Positions 1 to 6,519 are shown, counted from the stretch's first letter. The stretch is 6,528 nucleotides of DNA from Clostridiaceae bacterium (GCA_902362365.1 CABIVQ010000086.1:1-6528), one strand, 5' to 3'. Notes: generated by a model from the sequence alone, not told the origin. Program-made: numbers and translations.

Positions 1-27
1 TTGGATGGATTTGTCGTTACTTCCATT

Positions 28-50
28 TAACCAAAGAAGGTTATTTTTTT
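28..50 (+). terminator. Weak hairpin plus T-run, possible terminator of a gene left of the window
   Basis: TAACC (28-32) and GGTTA (39-43) form a 5-bp stem around a 6-nt loop, followed directly by seven T (44-50), which is the layout of an intrinsic terminator read on the plus strand. The stem is short, so it is weak. In frame 1 the window begins with an open stretch ending at the TAA at 28-30, so the hairpin would start on the stop codon of an incoming plus-strand gene convergent with adhE. Only nine codons of that frame are visible, so I do not call a gene. Confidence 0.3.
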
Positions 51-67
51 CATTATATAAATTTTGT

Positions 68-101
68 AAAAATCAAGTTGCAAATATTAACTAGATGCAA
101 C
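68..101 (-). terminator. Probable weak terminator of adhE
   Basis: Read on the minus strand, GTTGCA and TGCAAC (plus positions 96-101 and 77-82) make a perfect 6-bp stem with a 13-nt loop. TTGATTTTT follows (76 down to 68). It lies about 55 bases past the adhE stop codon. It is the only hairpin/T-run of reasonable shape I find downstream of adhE inside the window, but the loop is large and the T-run is interrupted, so termination may be inefficient. Confidence 0.4.
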
Positions 102-156
102 ACTAGAACCTTAACAGGCCCTCTTTTATAATTAAATAATAATCTATATTATTTTA

Positions 157-2811
157 TTAGTTAATGCTACTTTCTGAACATTCCAATACTTTCTTTTCAG
201 CAGTTTGACCAAAAGCTGTTAAGTATATTACTTTTAATTCTTCAACTAATGGTAATCTTGGGTTAGCTGGAGTACACTGATCATCGAAAGCATCTAAAGA
301 TAATTTATCTACTTTTGATAAGAATTGTTCTTCTAATACTCCACACTCTTTTATTGTTTTTGGTATATTTAATTCAACTAATAAGTTGTTTACTGCGTCT
401 ATTAAGCTTTGAACACCTTCTTCTACAGTATTAGCTTTTAAGCCTAAGAATCTAGCTATTTCAGCATATTTTTTATCAGCTACGAACTCCTTATATTTAG
501 GGAACGCAACGAATTTAGAAGGTTTAGTAGCGTTGTACTTTATAACATGTGGTAATAATATAGCATTTGCTCTACCATGTGGTATATGGAATTCTCCACC
601 TAGCTTATGAGCTAATGAATGGTTTATTCCTAAGAAAGCATTTGTAAATGCCATACCTGCCATACAAGATGCATTGTGCATTTTTTCTCTTGCTTCTTTA
701 TCATCTCCATTTCTATAAGCTTTTGGTAAGTAATCAAATACTAATTGTATTGCTTTCAATGCTAATGCATCTGTATAATCTGTTGCCATTATTGAAACAT
801 AAGCTTCTATAGCATGAGTTAATACATCAACTCCTGTATCTGCTGTAACACCTGCTGGTACTGTCATAACTAAAGTTGGGTCTATTATAGCCACATCTGG
901 AGTTAACTCGTAGTCAGCTAAAGGATACTTCATATTATTTACTTTATCTGTAACAACTGCGAAAGAAGTAACTTCTGAACCAGTTCCTGAAGTAGTTGGT
1001 ATTGCCACTAATTGCGCTTGTCTTCCTAATTTAGGGAACTTAAATACTCTCTTTCTTATATCTGCAAACTTTAATCTTAAATCATCAAAGTTAGCTTCTG
1101 GATTTTCGTAGAATAACCACATAGCTTTAGCAGCATCCATTGCTGAACCTCCACCAAGAGCTATTATAGTGTCAGGCTTGAATTTTCTCATAGCTTCTGC
1201 ACCATTTAACACTGTTTCTACTGATGGATCTGGCTCTACGTCACAGAATACATCTATCATCACAGGATTTCTTCTTTTTCTTAATTGGTGAGTTATTTTA
1301 TCTACATTTCCTAACTGAACCATAACTCTATCAGTTACTATCATTACTCTATTAGCATTTGGTAATTTTTCTAAGTAGCTTATAGAACCGAATTCATGGT
1401 ATATTCTTTCTGGAACTTTGAACCATTGCATATTTACTTTTCTCATTGCAACTTTCTTAACATTGATTAAGTTACTTGCTGATACATTTTCTGTTGTTGA
1501 GTTATTCCCCATAGATCCACATCCTAACGTTAATGATGGTATATTTGCATTGTATATATCACCTATTGCCCCATGAGTAGATGGCGCATTCACAAGTAAT
1601 CTACCTGTTCTTACTCTTTTACTGAATTCTAATATTATATCATCATCGTTACAATGTATAACAGCTGAATGTCCTAGTCCTCCAAATTCAGTCATTTCTA
1701 CACATTTTTGTATTCCTTCTTGAGCATTTTTAACCTTGAAACAAGCAAGCACTGGACTTAACTTTTCTTTTGATAAAGGATCTTCCATCCCTACCTTTTC
1801 AAGTTCTGCAACTATCATTTTTGCATCTTTAGGAACATTTATCCCTGCCATTTGTCCTATTGTATATGGACTTTGTCCTACTATATTTGGATTTAATGAA
1901 CAAGTTTCATTATTTATAACTAATCCTTGTAATTTTTCTTTTTCTTCTTTATTTACAAAGTAGCATCCATAGTATTTCATTAAATCTGTTACTTCATTGT
2001 ATATTTCTTCATCTATTATTACTGCTTGCTCAGAAGCACATATCATTCCATTATCGAAAGTTTTTGATAATATTAAATCATTTACTGCTTGCTTTATATC
2101 TGCAGTTTTATTTATATAACAAGGAACATTTCCTGCTCCAACCCCAAGAGCTGGTTTTCCTGAAGAGTATGCTGATTTAACCATTCCTGGTCCACCAGTA
2201 GCAAGTATTACTGATACTCCGTCATGCTTCATTAATAAGTTAGTAGCTTCTATTGATGGTTTTTCTATCCATTGTATACAGTCTTCTGGTGCTCCTGCCT
2301 TTACAGCTGCATCTCTTAATATTCTTGCTGCTTCTGAAGAACATTTTTGAGCTGATGGATGGAAGCTGAATATGATTGGGTTTCTACCCTTCATTGATAT
2401 TAATGATTTAAACATTGTTGTAGAAGTTGGATTAGTAACTGGTGTTACCCCTGCAACTACACCTACTGGCTCAGCTATTAGCATATATCCTTCTTCTTCA
2501 TTTTTTTCTATTACTCCAACAGTTTTGTTGTATTTTATACTATTATAAATATATTCTGTAGCGAACATATTTTTAGTTACCTTATCTTCAAATATTCCCC
2601 TTTTAGTTTCATCTATTGCCATTTGTGCAAGTTCTATATGTTTATCTAAACCAGCCATTGACATTTCTCTAACTATAGTATCTATTGCGTCTTGATCTAA
2701 GCTTAGCATAGCTTGTTTAGCTTTTTCTGCTTTTACAACTAGCTCATCAATCATATTTTCAACACTGAATTCATTATCTACTACTTTTAGTTTTCTTGAC
2801 TCTTTGCTCAT
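157..2811 (-). CDS. adhE: Bifunctional acetaldehyde-CoA/alcohol dehydrogenase AdhE
   Basis: This cytosolic fermentative enzyme reduces acetyl-CoA to acetaldehyde and then ethanol, oxidising two NADH. The 884-residue product has the usual AdhE length and domain order. The N-terminal CoA-acylating aldehyde dehydrogenase (about 20-440) contains FDNGMICASEQ with catalytic Cys258. A linker (about 440-465) follows. The C-terminal iron-dependent alcohol dehydrogenase (about 465-875) has the nucleotide-binding GGGSAMDAAK (553-562), IPTTSGTGSE, and Fe ligands inferred by alignment to E. coli AdhE: Asp662, His666, His731 and His745 (GVDVLTHA, INHS, IPHG). Other AdhE proteins assemble into spirosome filaments, so this one probably does too. 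I chose the ATG at 2811 because GGGGGA lies just upstream. The in-frame ATGs at 2835 and 2826 have no usable Shine-Dalgarno site, though they would only add eight or five residues. The gene is monocistronic, with its own promoter and Rex and CcpA sites. No frame break or missing catalytic residue is seen. Confidence 0.97.
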   Translation of the reverse strand: MSKESRKLKVVDNEFSVENMIDELVVKAEKAKQAMLSLDQDAIDTIVREMSMAGLDKHIELAQMAIDETKRGIFEDKVTKNMFATEYIYNSIKYNKTVGVIEKNEEEGYMLIAEPVGVVAGVTPVTNPTSTTMFKSLISMKGRNPIIFSFHPSAQKCSSEAARILRDAAVKAGAPEDCIQWIEKPSIEATNLLMKHDGVSVILATGGPGMVKSAYSSGKPALGVGAGNVPCYINKTADIKQAVNDLILSKTFDNGMICASEQAVIIDEEIYNEVTDLMKYYGCYFVNKEEKEKLQGLVINNETCSLNPNIVGQSPYTIGQMAGINVPKDAKMIVAELEKVGMEDPLSKEKLSPVLACFKVKNAQEGIQKCVEMTEFGGLGHSAVIHCNDDDIILEFSKRVRTGRLLVNAPSTHGAIGDIYNANIPSLTLGCGSMGNNSTTENVSASNLINVKKVAMRKVNMQWFKVPERIYHEFGSISYLEKLPNANRVMIVTDRVMVQLGNVDKITHQLRKRRNPVMIDVFCDVEPDPSVETVLNGAEAMRKFKPDTIIALGGGSAMDAAKAMWLFYENPEANFDDLRLKFADIRKRVFKFPKLGRQAQLVAIPTTSGTGSEVTSFAVVTDKVNNMKYPLADYELTPDVAIIDPTLVMTVPAGVTADTGVDVLTHAIEAYVSIMATDYTDALALKAIQLVFDYLPKAYRNGDDKEAREKMHNASCMAGMAFTNAFLGINHSLAHKLGGEFHIPHGRANAILLPHVIKYNATKPSKFVAFPKYKEFVADKKYAEIARFLGLKANTVEEGVQSLIDAVNNLLVELNIPKTIKECGVLEEQFLSKVDKLSLDAFDDQCTPANPRLPLVEELKVIYLTAFGQTAEKKVLECSESSIN

Positions 2812-2841
2812 TTTCGTATCCCCCATATAATTCATTTAAAT

Positions 2842-2859
2842 ATGTTAGTTATTTAACAA
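2842..2859. promoter_or_regulatory. Rex operator 1 (downstream of adhE start site)
   Basis: ATGTTAG-TTAT-TTAACAA matches the clostridial Rex consensus TTGTTAA-N4-TTAACAA at 12 of 14 fixed positions, with one half-site perfect. It lies in the predicted 5' untranslated region, centred near +19, where a bound repressor would block transcription. Rex is the NADH/NAD+-sensing repressor of fermentation genes and is released when NADH rises. The match is seen in the sequence; binding is inferred, and it fits the function of adhE well. Confidence 0.75.
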
Positions 2860-2875
2860 ACTCATTATATAAATT

Positions 2876-2904
2876 ATGATACTTTAATTAAATATAAGTG
2901 TCAA
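2876..2904 (-). promoter_or_regulatory. Sigma-A promoter of adhE
   Basis: On the minus strand a perfect -35 box TTGACA (plus 2899-2904) is followed after exactly 17 bp by a -10 box TATCAT (plus 2876-2881, five of six matches). Transcription should begin near 2869, giving a leader of about 58 nt before the ATG at 2811. It is the best promoter in the window. The flanking Rex and cre sites support it. Confidence 0.85.
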
Positions 2905-2910
2905 TAACTT

Positions 2911-2928
2911 TTGTTAAATTTTTTTCAA
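2911..2928. promoter_or_regulatory. Rex operator 2 (just upstream of adhE -35)
   Basis: TTGTTAA-ATTT-TTTTCAA matches the Rex consensus at 12 of 14 fixed positions, with one perfect half-site. It ends 6 bp upstream of the -35 box, centred near -50. Together with the first operator, 69 bp away, it brackets the core promoter. The match is in AT-rich DNA, so this second site is less certain than the first. Confidence 0.6.
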
Positions 2929-2936
2929 TCTTTTAA

Positions 2937-2951
2937 ATGAAAACGTTTCTT
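2937..2951. promoter_or_regulatory. CcpA-type cre site upstream of adhE
   Basis: ATGAAAACGTTTCTT fits the catabolite-responsive element TGWAARCGNTTWCW at 12 of 14 positions and contains the palindromic core AAACGTTT. Its centre is near -75 relative to the predicted adhE start site. CcpA bound this far upstream of a promoter often activates rather than represses, which would suit an overflow-metabolism gene; that direction is inferred. Confidence 0.6.
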
Positions 2952-3024
2952 TTTATATTATCTTTATAATGCTGTATTTTCTAATACTTTTAGGTCTTTT
3001 CTCTAAGTAATATATTGAATTCTT

Positions 3025-3042
3025 TATTTTGTATACAAAATA
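3025..3042. repeat. 18-bp perfect palindrome in the adhE upstream region
   Basis: TATTTTGTATACAAAATA equals its own reverse complement over all 18 bases. It lies about 165 bp upstream of the predicted adhE start site, beyond the Rex and cre sites, and downstream of the terminator of the neighbouring operon. The core TTGTATAC recurs at 3094-3101. Palindromes with GTATAC cores are typical operators of GntR/HutC-type regulators, but no such regulator is visible here. A second regulatory input to adhE is an inference. Confidence 0.5.
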
Positions 3043-3125
3043 TTTTTATAAATTTCTCTTCTCTTCATATTGTTAAATTTTATACATTAATACTTGTATA
3101 CTATTAAGCTTTTATAAAGTTTAAT

Positions 3126-3163
3126 AAACAAAATAAAAATGTGGTGAGATAATTTCACCACAT
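3126..3163 (-). terminator. Intrinsic terminator of the DUF4230-B3/B4 operon
   Basis: On the minus strand a perfect 9-bp stem, ATGTGGTGA/TCACCACAT (plus 3139-3147 and 3155-3163), with a 7-nt loop, is followed by TTTTATTTTGTTT. It begins 25 bases past the stop codon at 3189. It should isolate the operon from adhE, which reads the same way and has its own promoter. The plus-strand reading has no T-run. Confidence 0.88.
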
Positions 3164-3188
3164 ATCACAGTAAATACTATATTCAACT

Positions 3189-3851
3189 TTAGTAAGTCAC
3201 TTTTTTATCAATTATCACAGCATCTGCATATTTTTCTAATAAATCTATCGCATAATCTAAATATCTATTTAGTTCTTTGTCTTTGTCAAAAGCTATAATA
3301 TTCATAAGTATATGCTTAGTATCTGATGTTATCATTGCCCTTTCTGAATCTGATGTAGTACTTCCAAATTTCCCAATTTCATCTTCAAATACAGGTAGAT
3401 TTTCTAAATTAATTGATCCTCTACCAATGCCATCATATCTCTGATTTTCTTCACCTACAGTGAAAATAATCTCTTTTCCTAACTTGATTAAATCATAAGT
3501 CCCAACTGAATAAAAACTTTCTAATGATATTAAATTATTTATATCTACTACGTTATTTACTTTATATAAATTCATCCCTTTTACAACTCTTTTAGCAAGT
3601 GATTCAGATGAAAGTCTATATCTACTTGGATCCTTTCCTAACTTTTTATATGCGATTCTAGAAGTCTCTATATTTTTTATTTTCAATACTTCATCTTTCT
3701 TTATATTATTTTTTATTTCCTCACATTTATCATTTATAATTTCCCATAAATGCTCATCTCCATCTCTAACAGATACTTCAGCTTCTATTGATGCTACAGT
3801 CGTGTTTGGACATTTTTCTTTTAACTTATTGCTTATCTTAATATTTATCAT
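3189..3851 (-). CDS. Stand-alone B3/B4-domain protein (Phe-tRNA synthetase beta-like)
   Basis: The 220-residue protein belongs to the COG3382/PF03483 type, a free copy of the B3/B4 domain of phenylalanyl-tRNA synthetase beta subunit. In the synthetase this domain edits mischarged tRNA. For free versions the role is unproven; a tRNA-editing or nucleic-acid-binding role is only suggested by homology. Recognisable blocks are AYKKLGKDPSRYR (67-79), VVDINNLISL (101-110), YDGIGRGSINLE (139-150) and FGSTTSDSERAMI (162-174). No signal peptide or membrane segment is seen, so it should be cytosolic. I chose the ATG at 3851 because AAGGAG sits 7 nt upstream; the in-frame ATG at 3878 lies inside the preceding gene and lacks such a site. 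The Shine-Dalgarno sequence overlaps the end of the DUF4230 gene, whose stop is 4 bp away, so translation is probably coupled. Family assignment is confident; function is not. Confidence 0.88.
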   Translation of the reverse strand: MINIKISNKLKEKCPNTTVASIEAEVSVRDGDEHLWEIINDKCEEIKNNIKKDEVLKIKNIETSRIAYKKLGKDPSRYRLSSESLAKRVVKGMNLYKVNNVVDINNLISLESFYSVGTYDLIKLGKEIIFTVGEENQRYDGIGRGSINLENLPVFEDEIGKFGSTTSDSERAMITSDTKHILMNIIAFDKDKELNRYLDYAIDLLEKYADAVIIDKKVTY

Positions 3852-3855
3852 ATAT

Positions 3856-4458
3856 TTACTCCTTTTTAAAAGATACATTTACTTCTTCATATCCAATATT
3901 CTTTAATAAATTAACTAAACTCGCTTTTGTATTTTCTTTTATTTCTTCCATGAATCCTTCCTTCAATATCTTATCTTCATATTCCTTCTTATATTTACTT
4001 ATATCAGATAATATATCATTTGTATCTAATTTATTAAAAATAGAATTTTTAATATCATATACATATAAGTTTTCGTCATCTATGTAGTGATTCAATATTC
4101 TACACTGCTCTACTTCTATGTTTATCTTTTTTCCTGTATTCTCAATTATCATTATATCTTCTGGCTTTATACCTCCATTAATGACCCCCTCATATTTAAT
4201 TATAAAAGATTGTTCTGTAAAAGGTATTTTTATATCATTTATACTTTTATCTTTTTTTACTACCACAATGTTACTATAATTATATTTAACAGTGTTCAAA
4301 TCCAAAACCTGACTTATAGTAGATAATACTCTAGTATTATCATTATATCGATTATTTTCTTTCCCTAATATTCTTATACTAAGCCCTACTGTTATTATGA
4401 TTAACAAAATGGGTAATAATAGAACTACTTTATTATTTTTTTTCCTTTTTATCAACAA
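3856..4458 (-). CDS. DUF4230 membrane-anchored protein
   Basis: The 200-residue protein resembles the DUF4230 (PF14014) family, whose function is unknown. It begins with a basic stretch (KRKKNNK, 4-10) and one hydrophobic segment (about 11-30) without a lipoprotein cysteine. It should therefore be a signal-anchored protein with the C-terminal domain outside the membrane. Family-like blocks are YNYSNIVVVKKD (59-70), IPFTEQSFIIKYEGV (78-92) and HYIDDENLYVYD (124-135), followed by a charged helical stretch (about 152-187). The start is a TTG at 4458, chosen because AAAAGGAGG lies 7 nt upstream; a second TTG follows immediately, and no ATG occurs until deep inside the domain. It is first in a two-gene operon with the B3/B4 protein and divergent from the pyrophosphatase gene. 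The family call rests on remembered motif patterns and was not searched. Confidence 0.78.
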   Translation of the reverse strand: MLIKRKKNNKVVLLLPILLIIITVGLSIRILGKENNRYNDNTRVLSTISQVLDLNTVKYNYSNIVVVKKDKSINDIKIPFTEQSFIIKYEGVINGGIKPEDIMIIENTGKKINIEVEQCRILNHYIDDENLYVYDIKNSIFNKLDTNDILSDISKYKKEYEDKILKEGFMEEIKENTKASLVNLLKNIGYEEVNVSFKKE

Positions 4459-4473
4459 ATATATGCCTCCTTT

Positions 4474-4482
4474 TGGTATAAT
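4474..4482 (+). promoter_or_regulatory. Extended -10 promoter of the pyrophosphatase gene
   Basis: TGGTATAAT is a perfect extended -10 element (TG-N-TATAAT). The -35 region 17 bp upstream (4454-4459, AACAAA) is poor, which an extended -10 can compensate for. Transcription would begin near 4489, leaving a leader of about 80 nt before the ATG at 4571. The element lies in the 5' end region of the divergent DUF4230 gene. Confidence 0.6.
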
Positions 4483-4507
4483 ATTTAAGAATTAAATTTA
4501 GTCTTAA
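4478..4507 (-). promoter_or_regulatory. Candidate promoter of the DUF4230-B3/B4 operon
   Basis: On the minus strand TTAAGA (plus 4502-4507) is followed after 18 bp by TATTAT (plus 4478-4483). The -35 matches consensus at four of six positions and the -10 at five of six. The start site would lie only about 13 nt before the TTG start codon, just in front of the Shine-Dalgarno sequence. An alternative -35, TTGATA at plus 4513-4518, has no good -10 partner. Confidence 0.35.
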
Positions 4508-4570
4508 CCTATTATCAAGATGATTTTAGTTAATTTAATAGTTACTTTTTTATGAAAGGAGTTTTTTTTA

Positions 4571-6166
4571 ATGACATTATTAGTTTTCGGGCATAAAAAT
4601 CCAGATACAGATTCAATATGCTCATCAATTTCATTAACATACCTAAAAAATCAATTAGGCGAAAACGCAATAGCGTGTGCTTTAGGAGAACCAAGAAAAG
4701 AAGCTCAATTTGCTTTAAACTACTTCAACGTTGAAGCTCCTAAAATATTAGATAATGTAAAAATACAAGTTAAAGACTTAAGCTACGATAAGGTTAAGCC
4801 TTTAACACCTGCAGCTTCAGTTATAGAAGCGTACTCTCTTATGAGTAATAAAGGAGTTAAAACTTTACCTATAGTATCTGAGGATGGTAAATTTGAAGGA
4901 ATAGTTACTATGCAAGAAATAGCAGAAGACCTTCTTCACCAACACTTCAATACTATACATACTTCTATATCTAATATATGCAAGAACCTTAATGGTTCAG
5001 TCCTTGTAAATTGTGACGAAGAAGTAACAGGAAGAGTTGTTACTTTATCATTTAACATGGATGCAGTAATGGATGTACTAAGCGAAGGTGATATCGCTAT
5101 AGTTGGTAACAGATCTGATGTTATAGAATATGCTATAGACTCTAAGGTTAAGCTTTTAGTTTTAACTGGTGGGGCAACTATAAGTGAGGAATTAATAGGT
5201 ACAGCTAAACAAAATGGTGTGTCTGTAGTATCAGTTGAATGTGATACTTATAAAACATCTAACATAATAAATCAATGTAATTACTTATCAGAAATAATCA
5301 TTAAAGATAACTTAGTTGTTTTCCATGAAAATGATTACGCTGATGATGTAAAAGAAACTATGTTAAACACTAACTTTAGAGCTTATCCTGTAGTAGATGA
5401 TAACAATAACTTCTTAGGATTAGTTTCTAGAAAGCATCTTTTAAACCCAACTAAGAAAAATGTAGTATTAGTTGATCATAACGAAGCTGCTCAAAGTGCC
5501 GATGGTATTGAAGAAGCTAACTTAGTTGAAATAGTTGATCATCATAAAATAGGTGGAATATCTACTGATGTTCCTGTGTCTATAAGAGTTATGCCTGTTG
5601 GATGTACTTGTACTATAATTTACAAAATGTTCAAAGAGCATAATGTTGAAATACCTAAATCTATAGCTGGTTTATTATTATCTGCTATATTATCAGATAC
5701 TTTAATATTTAAATCTCCAACTACTACTGAATTAGATAAACAAGCTTGCGAAGAATTAAGCAAAATAGCTGAAGTTGATATGGAGTCTTACGGAATGGAA
5801 ATGTTCAAGTTCGGAACTTCTTTAGATGAATATAGCATAGAAGAAATCGTAAATATGGACTTTAAAGAGTTTAACATGAGCGGAAAAAGAGTTGGTATAG
5901 GTCAAGTATTTACTTTAGATATAGATTCTATATTTGCTAAGCAAGATCAATTCTTATCTTATATAAACTCTACTGACTATGATATGTTAGTTCTTGCTGT
6001 AACTGATATAATCAAAGAAGGTTCTTACTTAATATACAAGGCAGAAGATAAGTTAATTTCTGAAGCATTCAATGTAGAAGGCGCTCAAGGAGTATTCGCT
6101 CCAGGGGTAGTTTCTAGAAAGAAACAATTAGTACCAAACTTAACAACTGCTGTTAGAAATATGTAA
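4571..6166 (+). CDS. Family II manganese-dependent inorganic pyrophosphatase with CBS-DRTGG-CBS regulatory insert
   Basis: This cytosolic enzyme hydrolyses PPi to two phosphates, pulling biosynthetic reactions forward. The 531-residue product is much longer than the roughly 310-residue PpaC form because a regulatory block is inserted in the DHH domain. The order is: DHH part 1 with GHKNPDTDS (7-15; His8, Asp12, Asp14 as metal ligands); CBS 1 (about 73-122); DRTGG domain (about 130-240); CBS 2 (about 245-293); DHH part 2 with VDHNE (301-305), VDHHK (322-326) and SDT (375-377); and DHHA2 (about 400-531) with the substrate-binding SRKKQ (515-519). All catalytic motifs are intact. In characterised clostridial CBS-PPases, AMP and ADP inhibit and ATP or diadenosine polyphosphates activate; the same is inferred here. 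AAAGGAG (4555-4561) lies 9 nt before the ATG. It is a single gene, divergent from the DUF4230 operon, with its own terminator. Confidence 0.95.
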   Translation: MTLLVFGHKNPDTDSICSSISLTYLKNQLGENAIACALGEPRKEAQFALNYFNVEAPKILDNVKIQVKDLSYDKVKPLTPAASVIEAYSLMSNKGVKTLPIVSEDGKFEGIVTMQEIAEDLLHQHFNTIHTSISNICKNLNGSVLVNCDEEVTGRVVTLSFNMDAVMDVLSEGDIAIVGNRSDVIEYAIDSKVKLLVLTGGATISEELIGTAKQNGVSVVSVECDTYKTSNIINQCNYLSEIIIKDNLVVFHENDYADDVKETMLNTNFRAYPVVDDNNNFLGLVSRKHLLNPTKKNVVLVDHNEAAQSADGIEEANLVEIVDHHKIGGISTDVPVSIRVMPVGCTCTIIYKMFKEHNVEIPKSIAGLLLSAILSDTLIFKSPTTTELDKQACEELSKIAEVDMESYGMEMFKFGTSLDEYSIEEIVNMDFKEFNMSGKRVGIGQVFTLDIDSIFAKQDQFLSYINSTDYDMLVLAVTDIIKEGSYLIYKAEDKLISEAFNVEGAQGVFAPGVVSRKKQLVPNLTTAVRNM

Positions 6167-6187
6167 TATAAATATTTATATAAAAAC

Positions 6188-6220
6188 AAAAAGGTGAGCT
6201 CATAAGAGTTCACCTTTTTT
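6188..6220 (+). terminator. Strong intrinsic terminator of the pyrophosphatase gene
   Basis: Positions 6188-6201 and 6206-6219 form a 14-bp stem with a single G-U pair and an ATAA loop, ending in six T (6215-6220). It starts 22 bases after the stop codon. The A-run on the left arm makes the minus-strand reading end in TTTTTGTTTTT as well, so the hairpin could work in both directions. Confidence 0.92.
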
Positions 6221-6390
6221 GCGAAACTATATTTTGATAGTCCCTTTTATAAATCATGTTGTTTCTTTTTTGATTCACTTAGAACGTGTAATCAATTAAA
6301 CTGGTTTAACAATAATATTTTTTACTTTTTTAAATGTGTTTTTTGTCTTTATGTTTTTTAGGATTTATTACCTTACTATTTTATACGAAA

Positions 6391-6397
6391 TTCGACA
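6391..6397 (-). promoter_or_regulatory. Possible Spo0A box
   Basis: TTCGACA reads TGTCGAA on the minus strand, the exact core of the Spo0A binding box. It overlaps a possible plus-strand -35 hexamer TCGACA (6392-6397, five of six matches to TTGACA), with TATCAA 16 bp downstream (6414-6419) as a poor -10. Overlap with a -35 is a common Spo0A arrangement. A 7-bp match alone occurs by chance, so this is tentative. Confidence 0.35.
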
Positions 6398-6440
6398 TAA
6401 AGTAAATATAAAATATCAATACATTTAAAATTAAATTTTA

Positions 6441-6463
6441 ATTAACTCGTTGTGCTAGTTAAT
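6441..6463. repeat. Inverted repeat, possible operator
   Basis: ATTAACT (6441-6447) and AGTTAAT (6457-6463) are perfect inverted copies separated by 9 bases. The spacing of half-site centres is 16 bp, about one and a half helical turns. It lies about 65 bases before the ribosome binding site at the right edge. The regulator is unknown. Confidence 0.35.
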
Positions 6464-6519
6464 CTTTACAATAATAAAACTCCAACAAATATAGTATCCT
6501 AAGATTGTATCACCAATCT

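Noticed and set aside
3..130. Open plus-strand frame 3 at the left edge ending in TAA at 128-130
   Set aside because: About 42 codons of low-complexity AT-rich reading with no recognisable motif. It would run through the hairpin/T-run at 28-50 and the adhE terminator, so chance is likelier.
1736..1963. 75-codon plus-strand open frame inside adhE
   Set aside because: It lies wholly antisense to a conserved part of AdhE, has no Shine-Dalgarno site or recognisable domain, and is explained by the adhE codon pattern.
2812..2835. Upstream start codons adding eight or five residues to AdhE
   Set aside because: No Shine-Dalgarno sequence precedes the ATGs at 2835 or 2826, whereas GGGGGA precedes the ATG at 2811.
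3030..3075. 14-codon minus-strand open frame upstream of adhE
   Set aside because: No Shine-Dalgarno site and too short to support; it overlaps the 18-bp palindrome.
4087..4326. 79-codon plus-strand open frame inside the DUF4230 gene
   Set aside because: It is antisense to the DUF4230 domain, rich in Tyr, Phe and Ile as expected from reading AT-rich DNA backwards, and shows no family motif.
6351..6428. 25-codon plus-strand open frame in the right intergenic region
   Set aside because: No ribosome binding site, no recognisable motif, and it runs across the predicted regulatory sites.
6424..6442. AT-only inverted repeat TTAAAAT/ATTTTAA
   Set aside because: Made only of A and T in a very AT-rich gap, so it is expected by chance.
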